From NCBI GenBank assembly GCA_025361845.1, contig JANYJL010000239.1, positions 1 to 54,183 of the forward strand: a DNA stretch of 54,183 bases, given 5' to 3'. Source of the DNA: Rhizobacter sp. (GTDB lineage: Bacteria > Pseudomonadota > Gammaproteobacteria > Burkholderiales > Burkholderiaceae_C). Positions 40,700 to 50,199 of this stretch are shown in pieces. The position numbers were made by a program, and so were the translations under genes. The notes under the pieces are model-generated. The model did no database searches. It was given only the letters and a program-made list of their open reading frames with translations, and had not been told where the DNA came from. Within the stretch, counting starts at the first letter, position 1. Each line of letters opens with the position of its first letter.

Positions 40700-42160
40700 T
40701 CACTTCGCCTGCGCCAGCACGAAGTGCGTCAGCAGCGGCACCGGCCGGCCGGTCGCACCCTTGGCGGCGCCCGACTTCCAGGCCGTGCCCGCGATGTCCA
40801 GGTGCGCCCAGCGGTACTTGCCGGTGAAGCGACGCAGGAACATCGCCGCCGTGATCGCCCCGCCCATGCGGCCGCCGATGTTGCCCATGTCGGCGAAGTT
40901 GCTCTTCAGGCCTTCGTCGTACTCCTCGTCCATCGGCATGCGCCAGCAGGGGTCGAGGGCGCTGCGGCTGGCCGCGAGCATTTGCCCGGCCACTTCGTCG
41001 TCGGCGGTGAACAGGCCCGAGTGGTGGTAGCCAAGGGCGACGACGCATGCGCCCGTGAGGGTCGCGATGTCGACCACGACGGCGGGTTTGAAGCGCTCGG
41101 CGTAGGTCAGCGCATCGCACAGGATCAGGCGGCCTTCGGCATCGGTGTTGAGGATCTCGATGGTCTGGCCCGACATGCTGGTGACCACGTCACCCGGCTT
41201 GACGGCGCGGCTGCTCGGCATGTTTTCGCACGAAGGAATGATGCCGATCAGGTTCAGCTTCGGCTTGAGTTCGGCGATTGCGCGCAGGGTGCCGAGCACA
41301 CTCGCCGCACCGCCCATGTCGAACTTCATCTCGTCCATTTCGGCCGCGGGCTTGATCGAGATGCCACCGGTATCGAAGGTGATGCCCTTGCCGACCAGCA
41401 CCACCGGCGCCTGCGTCTTGGCCGCGCCTTCGTAGCGCGCGACGATGAAGCGCAAGGGCTCGGCCGAGCCCTGGGCCACCGACCGGAAAGAACCCATGCC
41501 GAGCTTCTCGACCGCCTTGCGGTCCAGCACCTCGACCTTCAGGCCGTGGCTCTTGCCGAGCTTCTTGGCCTGCTCGCCCAGGTACGTGGGCGTGCAGTGG
41601 TTCGCCGGACGGTTGGCGCATTCGCGCGCCAGGGCCACCCCGGCGGCGATCGCCTCGCCACGCGCCAGGCCCTGGGTCACGGCCTTCGCATCGGCCTTGC
41701 CGCACACGATCGTCAGCTTGGCCAACGCACCGGCTGCGGGTGCGCTGGGCTTGGTGTGGCGGTACACGTAGGTCGCATCGCCCACGGCCGCGACCACGGC
41801 TTCAGCGTGATCGGCGAGCCATTCGCCCTTGCCGGCAAACGCCACCGCGATGTGCTTGGCGCCGGTGCCCTTGAGCAGGCCCAGGCCTTGTGCCACACCC
41901 GCCTTGAAGGCCTTGGCCGATGTGTTGGCAACCACAGCGAAAGCCAAGCGTGCGGCCTTCACGCCGGCCGGCCGGTGCAGGTACAGAGCCTTGCCAGATT
42001 TGAGAGCGAGATCACCCTGCGCCACCGCATCGCGCAACAAGGCGGCGAGCGGCGCGGCCAGCGCGCTATCGACCGCATCGCCCGTCACCACCAGCAGCAA
42101 GGCATCACAGGCGACAGCAGTCAGCGCGTCGGGTGTGGCCACGAGATGTCGGAAGTCCAT
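40700..42160 (-). CDS. pepA: Leucyl aminopeptidase
   Basis: A 486-residue M17 metallo-aminopeptidase. The C-terminal catalytic half has [20 protein letters not shown] (first metal-site residues), [20 protein letters not shown], and the signature [18 protein letters not shown]. Length and domain order fit hexameric PepA, which trims N-terminal residues and in some bacteria binds DNA. It starts 42 bp from the divergent lptF gene and is followed by holC. Confidence 0.95.
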   Translation of the reverse strand: MDFRHLVATPDALTAVACDALLLVVTGDAVDSALAAPLAALLRDAVAQGDLALKSGKALYLHRPAGVKAARLAFAVVANTSAKAFKAGVAQGLGLLKGTGAKHIAVAFAGKGEWLADHAEAVVAAVGDATYVYRHTKPSAPAAGALAKLTIVCGKADAKAVTQGLARGEAIAAGVALARECANRPANHCTPTYLGEQAKKLGKSHGLKVEVLDRKAVEKLGMGSFRSVAQGSAEPLRFIVARYEGAAKTQAPVVLVGKGITFDTGGISIKPAAEMDEMKFDMGGAASVLGTLRAIAELKPKLNLIGIIPSCENMPSSRAVKPGDVVTSMSGQTIEILNTDAEGRLILCDALTYAERFKPAVVVDIATLTGACVVALGYHHSGLFTADDEVAGQMLAASRSALDPCWRMPMDEEYDEGLKSNFADMGNIGGRMGGAITAAMFLRRFTGKYRWAHLDIAGTAWKSGAAKGATGRPVPLLTHFVLAQAK

Positions 42161-42202
42161 AATCGCCAGTCCTCTCAGCGCCAGTGCGCAAACCAGCCGC
42201 CG

Positions 42203-43297
42203 ATGTTATTCGATTCCACCTTGCGCAAAGACCTGGCACGAAGCTTCGGCGCGACGCTCGTGGTCATCATGACCATCGTGCTGACGATGATGCTGATCCG
42301 CACGCTGGGCCAGGCCGCCATCGGCCGCATCTCGCCACAGGACGTGGCCTTGTTGATGGGCTACATCGCACTCGGCTACCTGCCCATCGTGCTGGCGCTC
42401 TCGCTCTTCATCGCCGTGGTGGCCACGCTGGGCCGCATGTACCGCGACAGCGAAATGGCGATCTGGTTCGCCAGTGGCGTGGGCCTCACGCGCTTCGTGC
42501 GGCCGGTGCTGCGCGTGAGCCTGCCGGTGTTGCTGGTGATCGCGCTGCTGATGCTGTTCGTGTGGCCGTGGGAGAACAAGCGCAGCGCGGAGATGAAGGA
42601 GCGCTTCGAGAAGCGCTCGGACCTGTCCCGCGTGGCGCCCGGCCAGTTCCAGACCTCGAGCGATGGCAGCAAGGTGTTCTTCATCGAGCGCGATTCGCTG
42701 GACGGGCGCACCGGGCGCAATGTGTTCATCCTGTCGACACTGGCGGATTCCGAATCGGTCACGTCGGCGCGCAGCGGCCGCATCGACCTGCAAGGCGACG
42801 ACCGCTACCTCGTGCTCGAACGCGGCCAGCGCAACGAGCAGAACCTGCGCAGCGGCGACAAGACTCTATCGCGCTTCGAGGGCTACCGCGTGCTGGCTGG
42901 CGAACGGGTCAGCGCCAGCGCCGACGAGTTGCCACCGAAGGCGCGCCGCAGCATCGAACTGCTGCGCCTGCCCACACCGCGCAACCAGGGCGAGATGGTC
43001 TGGCGCCTCGGGCTCGTGCTCGGTGCTGCGAACCTCACGCTGCTGGGTGTCGGCCTGTCGGCCTCGAACCCGCGGCGTGCGAACAACTGGAACCTGCTGT
43101 TCGCGCTGCTGAGCTTTGTCGTGTACTTCAACTTCATCAACCTGTCGCAGGCCTGGGTGGCCGGCGGCAAGCTGGGCATGGGCACGGCACTCGTGGTCTT
43201 GCATGGCGGCGCCTTCGTGCTCGCGCTGACCCTGTTGTGGTGGCGCGAACAGACCAATGCGCGGATGGTCTGGCGCCGCATGAAAGCGCCGGCATGA
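42203..43297 (+). CDS. lptF: LPS export ABC transporter permease LptF
   Basis: A 364-residue inner-membrane protein with three helices on each side of a periplasmic beta-jellyroll (about 110-255). Recognisable sections are [60 protein letters not shown] and [23 protein letters not shown] 42203 starts the normal [10 protein letters not shown] end. The stop overlaps the lptG start by 4 bp. With LptB and LptG it extracts LPS from the inner membrane. Confidence 0.95.
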   Translation: MLFDSTLRKDLARSFGATLVVIMTIVLTMMLIRTLGQAAIGRISPQDVALLMGYIALGYLPIVLALSLFIAVVATLGRMYRDSEMAIWFASGVGLTRFVRPVLRVSLPVLLVIALLMLFVWPWENKRSAEMKERFEKRSDLSRVAPGQFQTSSDGSKVFFIERDSLDGRTGRNVFILSTLADSESVTSARSGRIDLQGDDRYLVLERGQRNEQNLRSGDKTLSRFEGYRVLAGERVSASADELPPKARRSIELLRLPTPRNQGEMVWRLGLVLGAANLTLLGVGLSASNPRRANNWNLLFALLSFVVYFNFINLSQAWVAGGKLGMGTALVVLHGGAFVLALTLLWWREQTNARMVWRRMKAPA

Positions 43298-44406
43298 AGA
43301 CCGTGCGACGGCTGTTCTACCGCGACATCGTTTCGTCGGTCGCGTTCGTGGCCCTGGCCTTCCTGTCGCTGTTCTTCTTCATCGATTTTGTCGACGAGTT
43401 GCCCAATGTCGGCTCGCGCGGCTACACCGCACTGGGCGCCACGCTCTACGCCGTGCTGCTGCTGCCAGGCCACCTGTACGAATTGGCGCCGATCGCGGTG
43501 TTGATCGGCACGATCTACGCGCTGTCGCGGCTCGCGCAGTCGTCCGAATACACGATCCTGCGCACCGGCGGGCTCGGCCCGGGGCGCGCGCTCTCGCTGC
43601 TCGCGAGCTTGGGGCTGATGTTCGCGCTGCTGACCTTCGTGGTCGGCGACTACGTGGCGCCACTCAGCGAGAGCCAGGCCGCGCAGGTGCAGGCCGGTGG
43701 GCGCGGCGGCATCTCGCTCGGCCGCTCCGGCGCGTGGCTGAAAGACCATGCCATGACGGCGGACGGCGAGCGCAGCTACTCGGTCAACGTCGGCTCGGCC
43801 GAGGCGGGCTCGCGCCTGCGCGACATCCGCATCTTCGAGTTCGATGGCGACGGCCGCCTGCTCACGCGCACCCTGGCCGCGCGCGCCCGGGTAGGCGACA
43901 ACGCGACCTGGTTGCTCGAAGACGTGAGCGTGACGCATTGGCGCAGCGACACCGAGGCCGGCACCGCGCAAGCGCCCGAAGAAAAGCTCGCGCAGCTTTC
44001 GTGGCACAGCACCCTGACAGCCGGCGTGGTGGCGGCTGCGGTGCTGCCGATCAGCACCATGTCGACGTTCGATCTGTTCCGCTACATCGGCCACCTGGCC
44101 GATAACGAACAGGCCGCGCAAAGCCACGAGATCCAGTTCTGGAAACGCGCGCTGTACCCCTTCGCCTGCCTCGTGATGGTCGGCCTGGCCCTGCCCTTCG
44201 CCTACATGCACGCACGTGCCGGCGGCGTGAGCCTGAAGGTGTTTGGCGGCATCATGCTGGGCATCAGCTTCGTGCTGATGAACAACGTGGCAGCGCACCT
44301 CGGCCTCCTGCGAAACTGGACACCGTGGATCGTCGCCGCCGCACCGAGTGCGCTCTACCTGCTGCTGTCGATGGCCGCGTTCAGCTGGCTGGTGCGTTAC
44401 CGCTGA
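43294..44406 (+). CDS. lptG: LPS export ABC transporter permease LptG
   Basis: A 370-residue partner of Lpt[74 protein letters not shown] and the C-terminal membrane bundle ending in FSWLVRYR. The start overlaps lptF by 4 bp. Both are needed for LPS transport and are commonly found beside pepA as here. Confidence 0.95.
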   Translation: MKTVRRLFYRDIVSSVAFVALAFLSLFFFIDFVDELPNVGSRGYTALGATLYAVLLLPGHLYELAPIAVLIGTIYALSRLAQSSEYTILRTGGLGPGRALSLLASLGLMFALLTFVVGDYVAPLSESQAAQVQAGGRGGISLGRSGAWLKDHAMTADGERSYSVNVGSAEAGSRLRDIRIFEFDGDGRLLTRTLAARARVGDNATWLLEDVSVTHWRSDTEAGTAQAPEEKLAQLSWHSTLTAGVVAAAVLPISTMSTFDLFRYIGHLADNEQAAQSHEIQFWKRALYPFACLVMVGLALPFAYMHARAGGVSLKVFGGIMLGISFVLMNNVAAHLGLLRNWTPWIVAAAPSALYLLLSMAAFSWLVRYR

Positions 44407-44422
44407 ACCCTGTACATCAACG

Positions 44423-44809
44423 ATGAAAAACGGACTCCTGCTTTTCGCCCACGGCGCGCGCGACCCGCGTTGGGCCTTGCCCTTCGAAGACGTGGCGCGG
44501 CGCATACGCGCCCGCGAACCTTCGGTCGCCGTCGAGTTGAGCTTTCTCGAATTCATGGCGCCAACGCTGCGTGAAGGCGGCGAGCGGCTGGCCGCTGCCG
44601 GCTGCACGCAGGTCGACGTGGTGCCGCTCTTCCTCGGTGCGGGCGGCCATGTGCGCAAGGACCTGCCCGAGCTGCTGAATGAACTTGCTGCCGCCTACCC
44701 CGGCGTGCAGTGGCGGCTGCAAAAGGCGATCGGCGAAGTCGACGGTGTTGTCGAGGCCATGGCCCTGGCCGCACTGGCGCTGACCCGAACGAGCGAGCCC
44801 AGGCCATGA
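44423..44809 (+). CDS. CbiX-type sirohydrochlorin chelatase, short form
   Basis: A 128-residue single-domain chelatase of the CbiX-small class. Metal-site histidines are H10 in LLLFAHGARDPRW and H76 in VVPLFLGAGGHVRKDLPEL. It inserts Fe or Co/Ni into sirohydrochlorin; the adjacent CysB-type regulator favours iron and siroheme for sulfite/nitrite reductase. The stop overlaps the regulator start by 4 bp. It starts 16 bp after lptG. Metal specificity cannot be read from sequence. Confidence 0.88.
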   Translation: MKNGLLLFAHGARDPRWALPFEDVARRIRAREPSVAVELSFLEFMAPTLREGGERLAAAGCTQVDVVPLFLGAGGHVRKDLPELLNELAAAYPGVQWRLQKAIGEVDGVVEAMALAALALTRTSEPRP

Positions 44810-45750
44810 ACCTCCACCAGTTCCGGTTCGTCCAGGAAGCCGTGCGACGCAACCTCAACCTGACCGAGACGGCCAAGGCGCTGTTCACCTCGCAGCCCGG
44901 CATCTCGAAGGCGATCCTCGATCTCGAAGGCGAACTGGGCGTGGACATCTTCGCTCGCCACGGCAAGCGGCTGCGGCGGGTCACCGAGCCGGGGCAGCAG
45001 GTGCTGAAATCGATCGAAGTGATCATGCGCGAGGTCGGCAACCTGAAGCGCATCGGCGAAGAGTTCTCGAAGCAGGACGCCGGCACACTCTCGATCGCCA
45101 CCACGCACAGCCAGGCGCGCTACTTCCTGCCCGAGCCGGTGGCGCAATTGCGCAAGCGCTTTCCGAAGGTCAACATCAGCCTGCACCAGGGCTCGCCCGA
45201 ACAGGTGGCGCGCATGGTGATGGAAGAGGTGGCCGACATCGGCATCGCGACCGAAGCGCTCTCCGACATGGCCGAACTCGTCACCCTGCCCTGCTACGAA
45301 TGGCAGCACGCGCTGGTGATGCCGGCCGGCCACCGGCTGGCACAACTGGAGCGCATCGCGCTCGAAGACCTGGCGCTGGAGCCGCTCGTCACCTACCACC
45401 CTTCGCTGAGCGGGCGCACGCGGGTCGACCAGGCCTTCGCGGCGCGCAAGCTGAAACCGAACCTCGTGCTCGAAGCGATCGATGCCGACGTCATCAAGAC
45501 CTATGTGCGCCTCGGCCTCGGCGTGGGCATCGTCGCCGAGATCGCGGTGCGCGATGAACCCGCGGGTGGCGATCTGGTGTCGCGCCCGCTCGGCCATCTG
45601 TTCGGCCAGAACATCACCCACGTCGCGTTCAAGCGCGGCGCCTACCTGCGCAACTTCGTCTACGCCTTCGCCGAGATGATGTCGGACCGGCTCAGCCGCG
45701 CCCTCATCACGCGCGCGCTGAGTGGCGACAACCAGGACTTCCAGCTGTGA
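44806..45750 (+). CDS. cysB: CysB/Cbl-type LysR regulator
   Basis: A 314-residue LysR-family protein. The N-terminal HTH reads MNLHQFRFVQEAVRRNLNLT and LFTSQPGISKAILDLEGELG, closely like CysB and Cbl. The effector domain begins at LSIATTHSQARYFLP, typical of the O-acetylserine/sulfate-sensing group. ATG 44806 overlaps the chelatase stop; its own stop overlaps the aminotransferase start. It should control sulfate assimilation genes. CysB versus Cbl is not certain. Confidence 0.88.
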   Translation: MNLHQFRFVQEAVRRNLNLTETAKALFTSQPGISKAILDLEGELGVDIFARHGKRLRRVTEPGQQVLKSIEVIMREVGNLKRIGEEFSKQDAGTLSIATTHSQARYFLPEPVAQLRKRFPKVNISLHQGSPEQVARMVMEEVADIGIATEALSDMAELVTLPCYEWQHALVMPAGHRLAQLERIALEDLALEPLVTYHPSLSGRTRVDQAFAARKLKPNLVLEAIDADVIKTYVRLGLGVGIVAEIAVRDEPAGGDLVSRPLGHLFGQNITHVAFKRGAYLRNFVYAFAEMMSDRLSRALITRALSGDNQDFQL

Positions 45751-46910
45751 CCCTCATTGCTCGCACACCTGCCCTCGCCAGCCGCCTGCCCGCGGTCGGC
45801 ACGACCATCTTCACCGTGATGTCGGCGCTCGCGCAGCAACATGGCGCGGTGAACCTCGGCCAGGGCTTCCCCGATTTCGGCTGCGACCCGCGCCTGCTGG
45901 ACGCCGTGAACGATGCGATGCGCGAAGGCCTGAATCAGTACCCGCCGATGACCGGCGTGCCGGTGCTGCGCGAGGCGGTGGCCGCGAAGATCGTTTCGCT
46001 CTACGGTCACGCCTACGACGCCGCCAGCGAGATCACGATCACGGCCGGCGCCACGCAAGCCATCATCACCGCGATCCTGGCCATCGTGCACCCCGGCGAC
46101 GAAGTGATCGTGCTCGACCCGTGCTACGACAGCTACGAACCCAACATCGTGCTGGCTGGCGGCGTGGCGGTGCATGTGCCACTCATGCCGGGCAGCTTTG
46201 CGCCCGACTTCGCGCGCATCGGCGCAGCCCTCACGCCACGCACCCGCGCCATCATCGTCAACACACCGCACAACCCGAGCGCCACGGTCTGGTCGGCAGC
46301 GGACATGCAGCACCTCGCCGAACTGCTGCGCGAGACGGACGTGATCGTCATCGCCGACGAGGTTTACGAACACATGGTGTTCGACGACCAGCCGCATCAA
46401 AGCGTGGCGCGCTCGCCCGAGTTGGCCGCGCGCAGCTTCGTGGTGTCGAGCTTCGGCAAGACTTACCACGTGACCGGCTGGAAGGTCGGCTACGTCGCAG
46501 CACCCGCATCGTTGATGGCCGAGTTCCGCAAGGTGCACCAGTTCAACGTGTTCACCGTCAACACGCCGATGCAGCACGGCCTCGCGCGGTACATGGCCGA
46601 CGCTTCGCACCACCTTGGCCTGCCCGCCTTCTACCAGCGCAAGCGCGATCGTTTTCGCGCCGGCCTTGCTCAGACACGCTTGCGCCTCCTGCCCAGCCAG
46701 GGCAGCTACTTTCAATGCGTGGACTATTCGGCCGTGAGCAGCCTGGGCGAAGAAGCCTTCTGCCGCTGGCTGACCGAAACCGTGGGCGTGGCCGCGATTC
46801 CGCTCTCGGCCTTCTACGCGGGGGGTTGCGAACAAGGGCTGGCGCGCTTCTGCTTTGCCAAGCAGGACGCCACGCTCGACCTCGCCATCGAACGCCTCGC
46901 CCGGCTCTGA
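45747..46910 (+). CDS. PLP-dependent aminotransferase, methionine/kynurenine (YbdL) type
   Basis: A 387-residue fold-type I aminotransferase starting at GTG 45747. It has VNLGQGFPDFGCDPRLLDAV, NTPHNPSATVWSAADM, IADEVYEHMVFDD and the PLP lysine K238 in SSFGKTYHVTGWKVG, all matching YbdL-like methionine aminotransferases. Coupling (4-bp overlap) to a CysB-type gene fits a role in sulfur amino acid salvage. Kynurenine or glutamine transaminase activity is an alternative within this family. Confidence 0.88.
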   Translation: MTLIARTPALASRLPAVGTTIFTVMSALAQQHGAVNLGQGFPDFGCDPRLLDAVNDAMREGLNQYPPMTGVPVLREAVAAKIVSLYGHAYDAASEITITAGATQAIITAILAIVHPGDEVIVLDPCYDSYEPNIVLAGGVAVHVPLMPGSFAPDFARIGAALTPRTRAIIVNTPHNPSATVWSAADMQHLAELLRETDVIVIADEVYEHMVFDDQPHQSVARSPELAARSFVVSSFGKTYHVTGWKVGYVAAPASLMAEFRKVHQFNVFTVNTPMQHGLARYMADASHHLGLPAFYQRKRDRFRAGLAQTRLRLLPSQGSYFQCVDYSAVSSLGEEAFCRWLTETVGVAAIPLSAFYAGGCEQGLARFCFAKQDATLDLAIERLARL

Positions 46911-46925
46911 GAGCCGGGCGCGCGC

Positions 46926-48911
46926 TCAGCGTTTGCGCGGGGTTCCGCCCGGCGGCGTCGGGTCGTCGACGAGGCCGAGCAGGCGCGAATTGAGGTCGAG
47001 CTCCGGCACTTCCAGATCGACCGGCCGCTCGAAGGCCCGCACCGCGGAGATGTCCAGATCGAGCGCTGGCGGGCGCCGACTGGCCGCGGTCAATTCGGTG
47101 ATCGAAACCTCACTGGTGGAAACGAAGGGCGCCGGCTGCGTGAGGCTCGAATCCGCATGCTCATCGGCCGGATCGATGGGCAGCAGCAGATCGACCACTG
47201 CGGCCGAGCCCTCGTGTTCGGCGAGGTCGCGCACCACCGAGTACAGCAGCACCAACTCGCGGTAGGCGGGTACATCGAAGGTGTCTTCCGACTGATCGCG
47301 CCGGAACAGTGCCGCGTCGAGAACTTCGATCACCTGGTTGGGCTTCGACCACAGCGATTGCAGGCGCTCGACCATCTCCGGGTAGCCTTCGAGCGCCCGG
47401 CCCTGCTGCGGGTCGGAATCCCACTCCGGCGCGTAGGCGTTGAAGCGCCGGTTGAAGCGCTCGCGGGTGCGGTTGTAGGCCTCGCTGTCGCCACGCCGAC
47501 GGTAGATTTCAAGCAGCTTCAGGTAGGGCAGCGGGCTGCTGCCACCGGTGCTGCGCAAGTGGCCCATCAGCAGGTCGATGGCGGCTTCGTCCTGGCCAAG
47601 CACGACGAAAAATTCAGCCTGCTGCTCCAGATCGATCAGTTCCTCGACCGACAACTCGCGACGCGGTGGTGCGCTGCTCGGTCGATCGGACATCGACGGC
47701 AAGGGCAAGGTGTCGGGCGCAGCCGAGAACGGCGTGCTGGTTCGCGGTGGCGGCTCCGGAAACATGGACTCGGAGGCCGGCGCTTCACTCACCTCGACGG
47801 GCAAGACAGAAAGTTCGGCCCCGGAGACAGATTGGCGTGGCTGCGCGGTGCTGGCACCGTCGGGTTGCGGTGTTGCCCACCACGCCGCTTCGCGCAGGCT
47901 GTAGCGGCGCCACATGGCCGCCACCGCGAACACGAGGGCAGCGCACAGGCCGGCCAGGGCATAGACCAAGGGGTTCGAGAAACGCTCCGACTCGGCGCCC
48001 TTCAGCCGCGTCTGCAAGGAAGCCAGGGTCTTCTGTGTCGCCTCGGTTTCGGTCCGCAGGCGCGTGAGACTTTCCTCCAGGGCCTTCAGGCGCTCACGTT
48101 CTTTCGCCACCAGTTGGGACTGCTCTTCCACCAAGGCCGACGACGCAGGCTGGGACGCCGCACTAGCTGCCGCCGCCATCGACGTGGGCGCCGACTCGGA
48201 AGCACGTGCACCTGCTGCAGGCACCGGCGCTTCGAGTTTCAGGCGGGCGCCGGTCGAAGGAACGCGGGTCGCGATCTCGGTGTCGGCTCCCGCCGGCTTT
48301 TTCGGGCGGGCCGCCTGCGCGGCCGCAGCAGATGGATTGACCGTCAAGGTCTTGGCCCGCGGCCGCGGCTTCACGACGCGCGCTGCTTGCGACGGCGCAG
48401 GTGTCGCAGCCTTGCGGATCGGCGCGTTCTGCGCCGAAGGCGTGGCGGGCGGGACTTCGGCGCGCGGCACATCGGGCGCGGACGCGACGGCGGGCGGCGG
48501 CGGCTCAGCCGCGTTCGTCTGCGCCAGGTTGATGAAGGGCGGGTCGAGGAAGACGACGAACTTGCGCGACACACGCGAGGTGCAGCCGACCGACAGCGTA
48601 ACGGTGACGACCGGCTCGTCAAGCGGTGACAGCGTGGTGACGCGCACGATGCGTTCGTTGGCATTCGCCGCAGGCTCGACGCTGACACGCACGCCACCGC
48701 CACCCAGCTTGTTCTCGCCCGATGTCACTTCGGCCGAGACACATTCGCCGGCGAGCGTTTCGTCCGCCTCCAGGCGAACGAGGGCCGAAAAGTTGAGTTG
48801 CTGACCCAGGGTGGTCGACCCACCGATGCGCCCGAACCCGAGGGCGTGTGCCGACCCGGCGGCCAGGGCCAGGAGGGTGCCAAAGATCACAAGGGTCGAA
48901 GCTTTGCGCAT
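46926..48911 (-). CDS. FimV-like membrane protein with C-terminal TPR-type domain
   Basis: A 661-residue protein. A signal peptide (MRKASTLVIFGTLLALAAGS) precedes a FimV N-terminal beta domain (STTLGQQLNFSALVRLEADE, FVVFLDPPFINL). Then come a Pro/Ala-rich linker, a coiled coil (ERERLKALEESLTRLRTETE), one membrane helix (LVYALAGLCAALVFAVAAMW) and a cytoplasmic helical repeat domain (LSVEELIDLEQQAEFFVVLG; LKLLEIYRRRGDSEAYN). FimV-type proteins organise polar type IV pilus and twitching regulators. No pilus genes lie nearby. A cysteine pair in the beta domain (AGECVSAEV; LSVGCTS) may form a disulphide. Confidence 0.8.
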   Translation of the reverse strand: MRKASTLVIFGTLLALAAGSAHALGFGRIGGSTTLGQQLNFSALVRLEADETLAGECVSAEVTSGENKLGGGGVRVSVEPAANANERIVRVTTLSPLDEPVVTVTLSVGCTSRVSRKFVVFLDPPFINLAQTNAAEPPPPAVASAPDVPRAEVPPATPSAQNAPIRKAATPAPSQAARVVKPRPRAKTLTVNPSAAAAQAARPKKPAGADTEIATRVPSTGARLKLEAPVPAAGARASESAPTSMAAAASAASQPASSALVEEQSQLVAKERERLKALEESLTRLRTETEATQKTLASLQTRLKGAESERFSNPLVYALAGLCAALVFAVAAMWRRYSLREAAWWATPQPDGASTAQPRQSVSGAELSVLPVEVSEAPASESMFPEPPPRTSTPFSAAPDTLPLPSMSDRPSSAPPRRELSVEELIDLEQQAEFFVVLGQDEAAIDLLMGHLRSTGGSSPLPYLKLLEIYRRRGDSEAYNRTRERFNRRFNAYAPEWDSDPQQGRALEGYPEMVERLQSLWSKPNQVIEVLDAALFRRDQSEDTFDVPAYRELVLLYSVVRDLAEHEGSAAVVDLLLPIDPADEHADSSLTQPAPFVSTSEVSITELTAASRRPPALDLDISAVRAFERPVDLEVPELDLNSRLLGLVDDPTPPGGTPRKR

Positions 48912-49086
48912 GCGTGCGGAGGGGTTCTAATCTTGAGGACTCTAGCATGAAGTTACATGTGATTCGGGGTACGAAGACTCCCACTTACCGGGTGTAGCGC
49001 GTGATGCAATTCGCCTTCCGGGCGGTATTGACGCCAGTTGTGCGCCTGTGCTTCGAACCAGCGCCGCGCAGGGCATCATTGCACCC

Positions 49087-50163
49087 ATGGATTCCTATTC
49101 CGGCACCCGACCCGTCGGCCCGCAGCACAGCGTCGATACCGTCGCCTTGCAGACCTACCTCGCGGAACACCTCGAAGGTTTCGCGGGCCCGATGCAGATC
49201 GAGCAGTTCAAGGGTGGGCAGTCGAACCCGACCTTCAAGCTGATCACACCGGCCCGTTCCTATGTGATGCGCACCAAACCCGGCCCGGCCGCGAAACTGC
49301 TGGCCTCCGCACACGCCATCGATCGTGAATTCACCGTGATGCGCGCGCTGCACGGCAGCGAGGTGCCGGTGCCGCGCATGCACCTGCTGTGCGAGGACGA
49401 AAGTGTGCTCGGCCGCGCCTTCTACATCATGGAGTTCATGCCCGGCCGGGTGCTCTGGGAGCAATCGCTGCCGGCCTTCGACAACGCTGGCCGCGCCGCG
49501 ATCTACGGCGAGATGAATCGCGTGATCGCCGCGCTGCACCGCGTCGATGTGAACGCGGTGGGCCTCGCGGGCTACGGCAAACCCGGCAACTACTTCGAGC
49601 GTCAGATCGGCCGCTGGAGCAAACAGTACCTGGCCTCGATCACCGAGCCGATCGACGCGATGGCCGAGTTGATGGCGTGGCTGCCCGCACACATGCCGGC
49701 GAGCGCGCGCGACGAGAACGAGGTGTCGGTCGTGCACGGCGACTTCCGGCTCGACAACCTCGTGTTCCACGAGACCGAGCCGCGTGTCGTCGCCGTGCTC
49801 GACTGGGAACTCTCGACCCTCGGCCACCCGCTGGCCGATTTCAGCTACCACTGCATGTCCTGGCACATTCCGCCCGGGCAGTTCCGTGGCATCGGCGGGT
49901 TGGATCTGGCGGCGCTGGGCATTCCAAGCGAACGCGACTACGTGCGCCGCTACTGCGAACGCACCGGCCGCAGCGACCCGAGTGCGGTGATGGCCGACTG
50001 GAATTTCTACCTCGCCTACAACCTGTTCCGCATGGCCGGCATCCTGCAAGGCATTGCCAAGCGCGTGGTCGACGGCACCGCGTCAAGCGAGCAGGCGCGC
50101 CAGGCCGCGGCCGGCGCGCGCCCGCTGGCCGAGATGGGTTGGCGCATCGCCCGGCAAAGCTGA
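49087..50163 (+). CDS. APH-type phosphotransferase paired with acyl-CoA dehydrogenase
   Basis: A 358-residue kinase-fold protein. Phosphate loop QFKGGQSNPTFKL, Brenner motif VVHGDFRLDNLVF and metal-binding VLDWELSTLGHPLADFSY. It belongs to the branch found next to or fused with ACAD10/11-type acyl-CoA dehydrogenases, and lies 36 bp before such a gene. In LvaA and human ACAD10/11 the kinase phosphorylates 4-hydroxyacyl-CoA. The same job is likely here but not shown. ATG 49087 is chosen over a longer frame to 49048. Confidence 0.88.
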   Translation: MDSYSGTRPVGPQHSVDTVALQTYLAEHLEGFAGPMQIEQFKGGQSNPTFKLITPARSYVMRTKPGPAAKLLASAHAIDREFTVMRALHGSEVPVPRMHLLCEDESVLGRAFYIMEFMPGRVLWEQSLPAFDNAGRAAIYGEMNRVIAALHRVDVNAVGLAGYGKPGNYFERQIGRWSKQYLASITEPIDAMAELMAWLPAHMPASARDENEVSVVHGDFRLDNLVFHETEPRVVAVLDWELSTLGHPLADFSYHCMSWHIPPGQFRGIGGLDLAALGIPSERDYVRRYCERTGRSDPSAVMADWNFYLAYNLFRMAGILQGIAKRVVDGTASSEQARQAAAGARPLAEMGWRIARQS

Positions 50164-50199
50164 CGCCCCCGCACACACAACACTCGACGGAGACAAGCC

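Noticed and set aside
47157-48629. Plus-strand open frame of 490 codons opposite the FimV-like gene
   Set aside because: Arg-rich shadow frame. The minus frame has a signal peptide, a FimV domain and a membrane helix.
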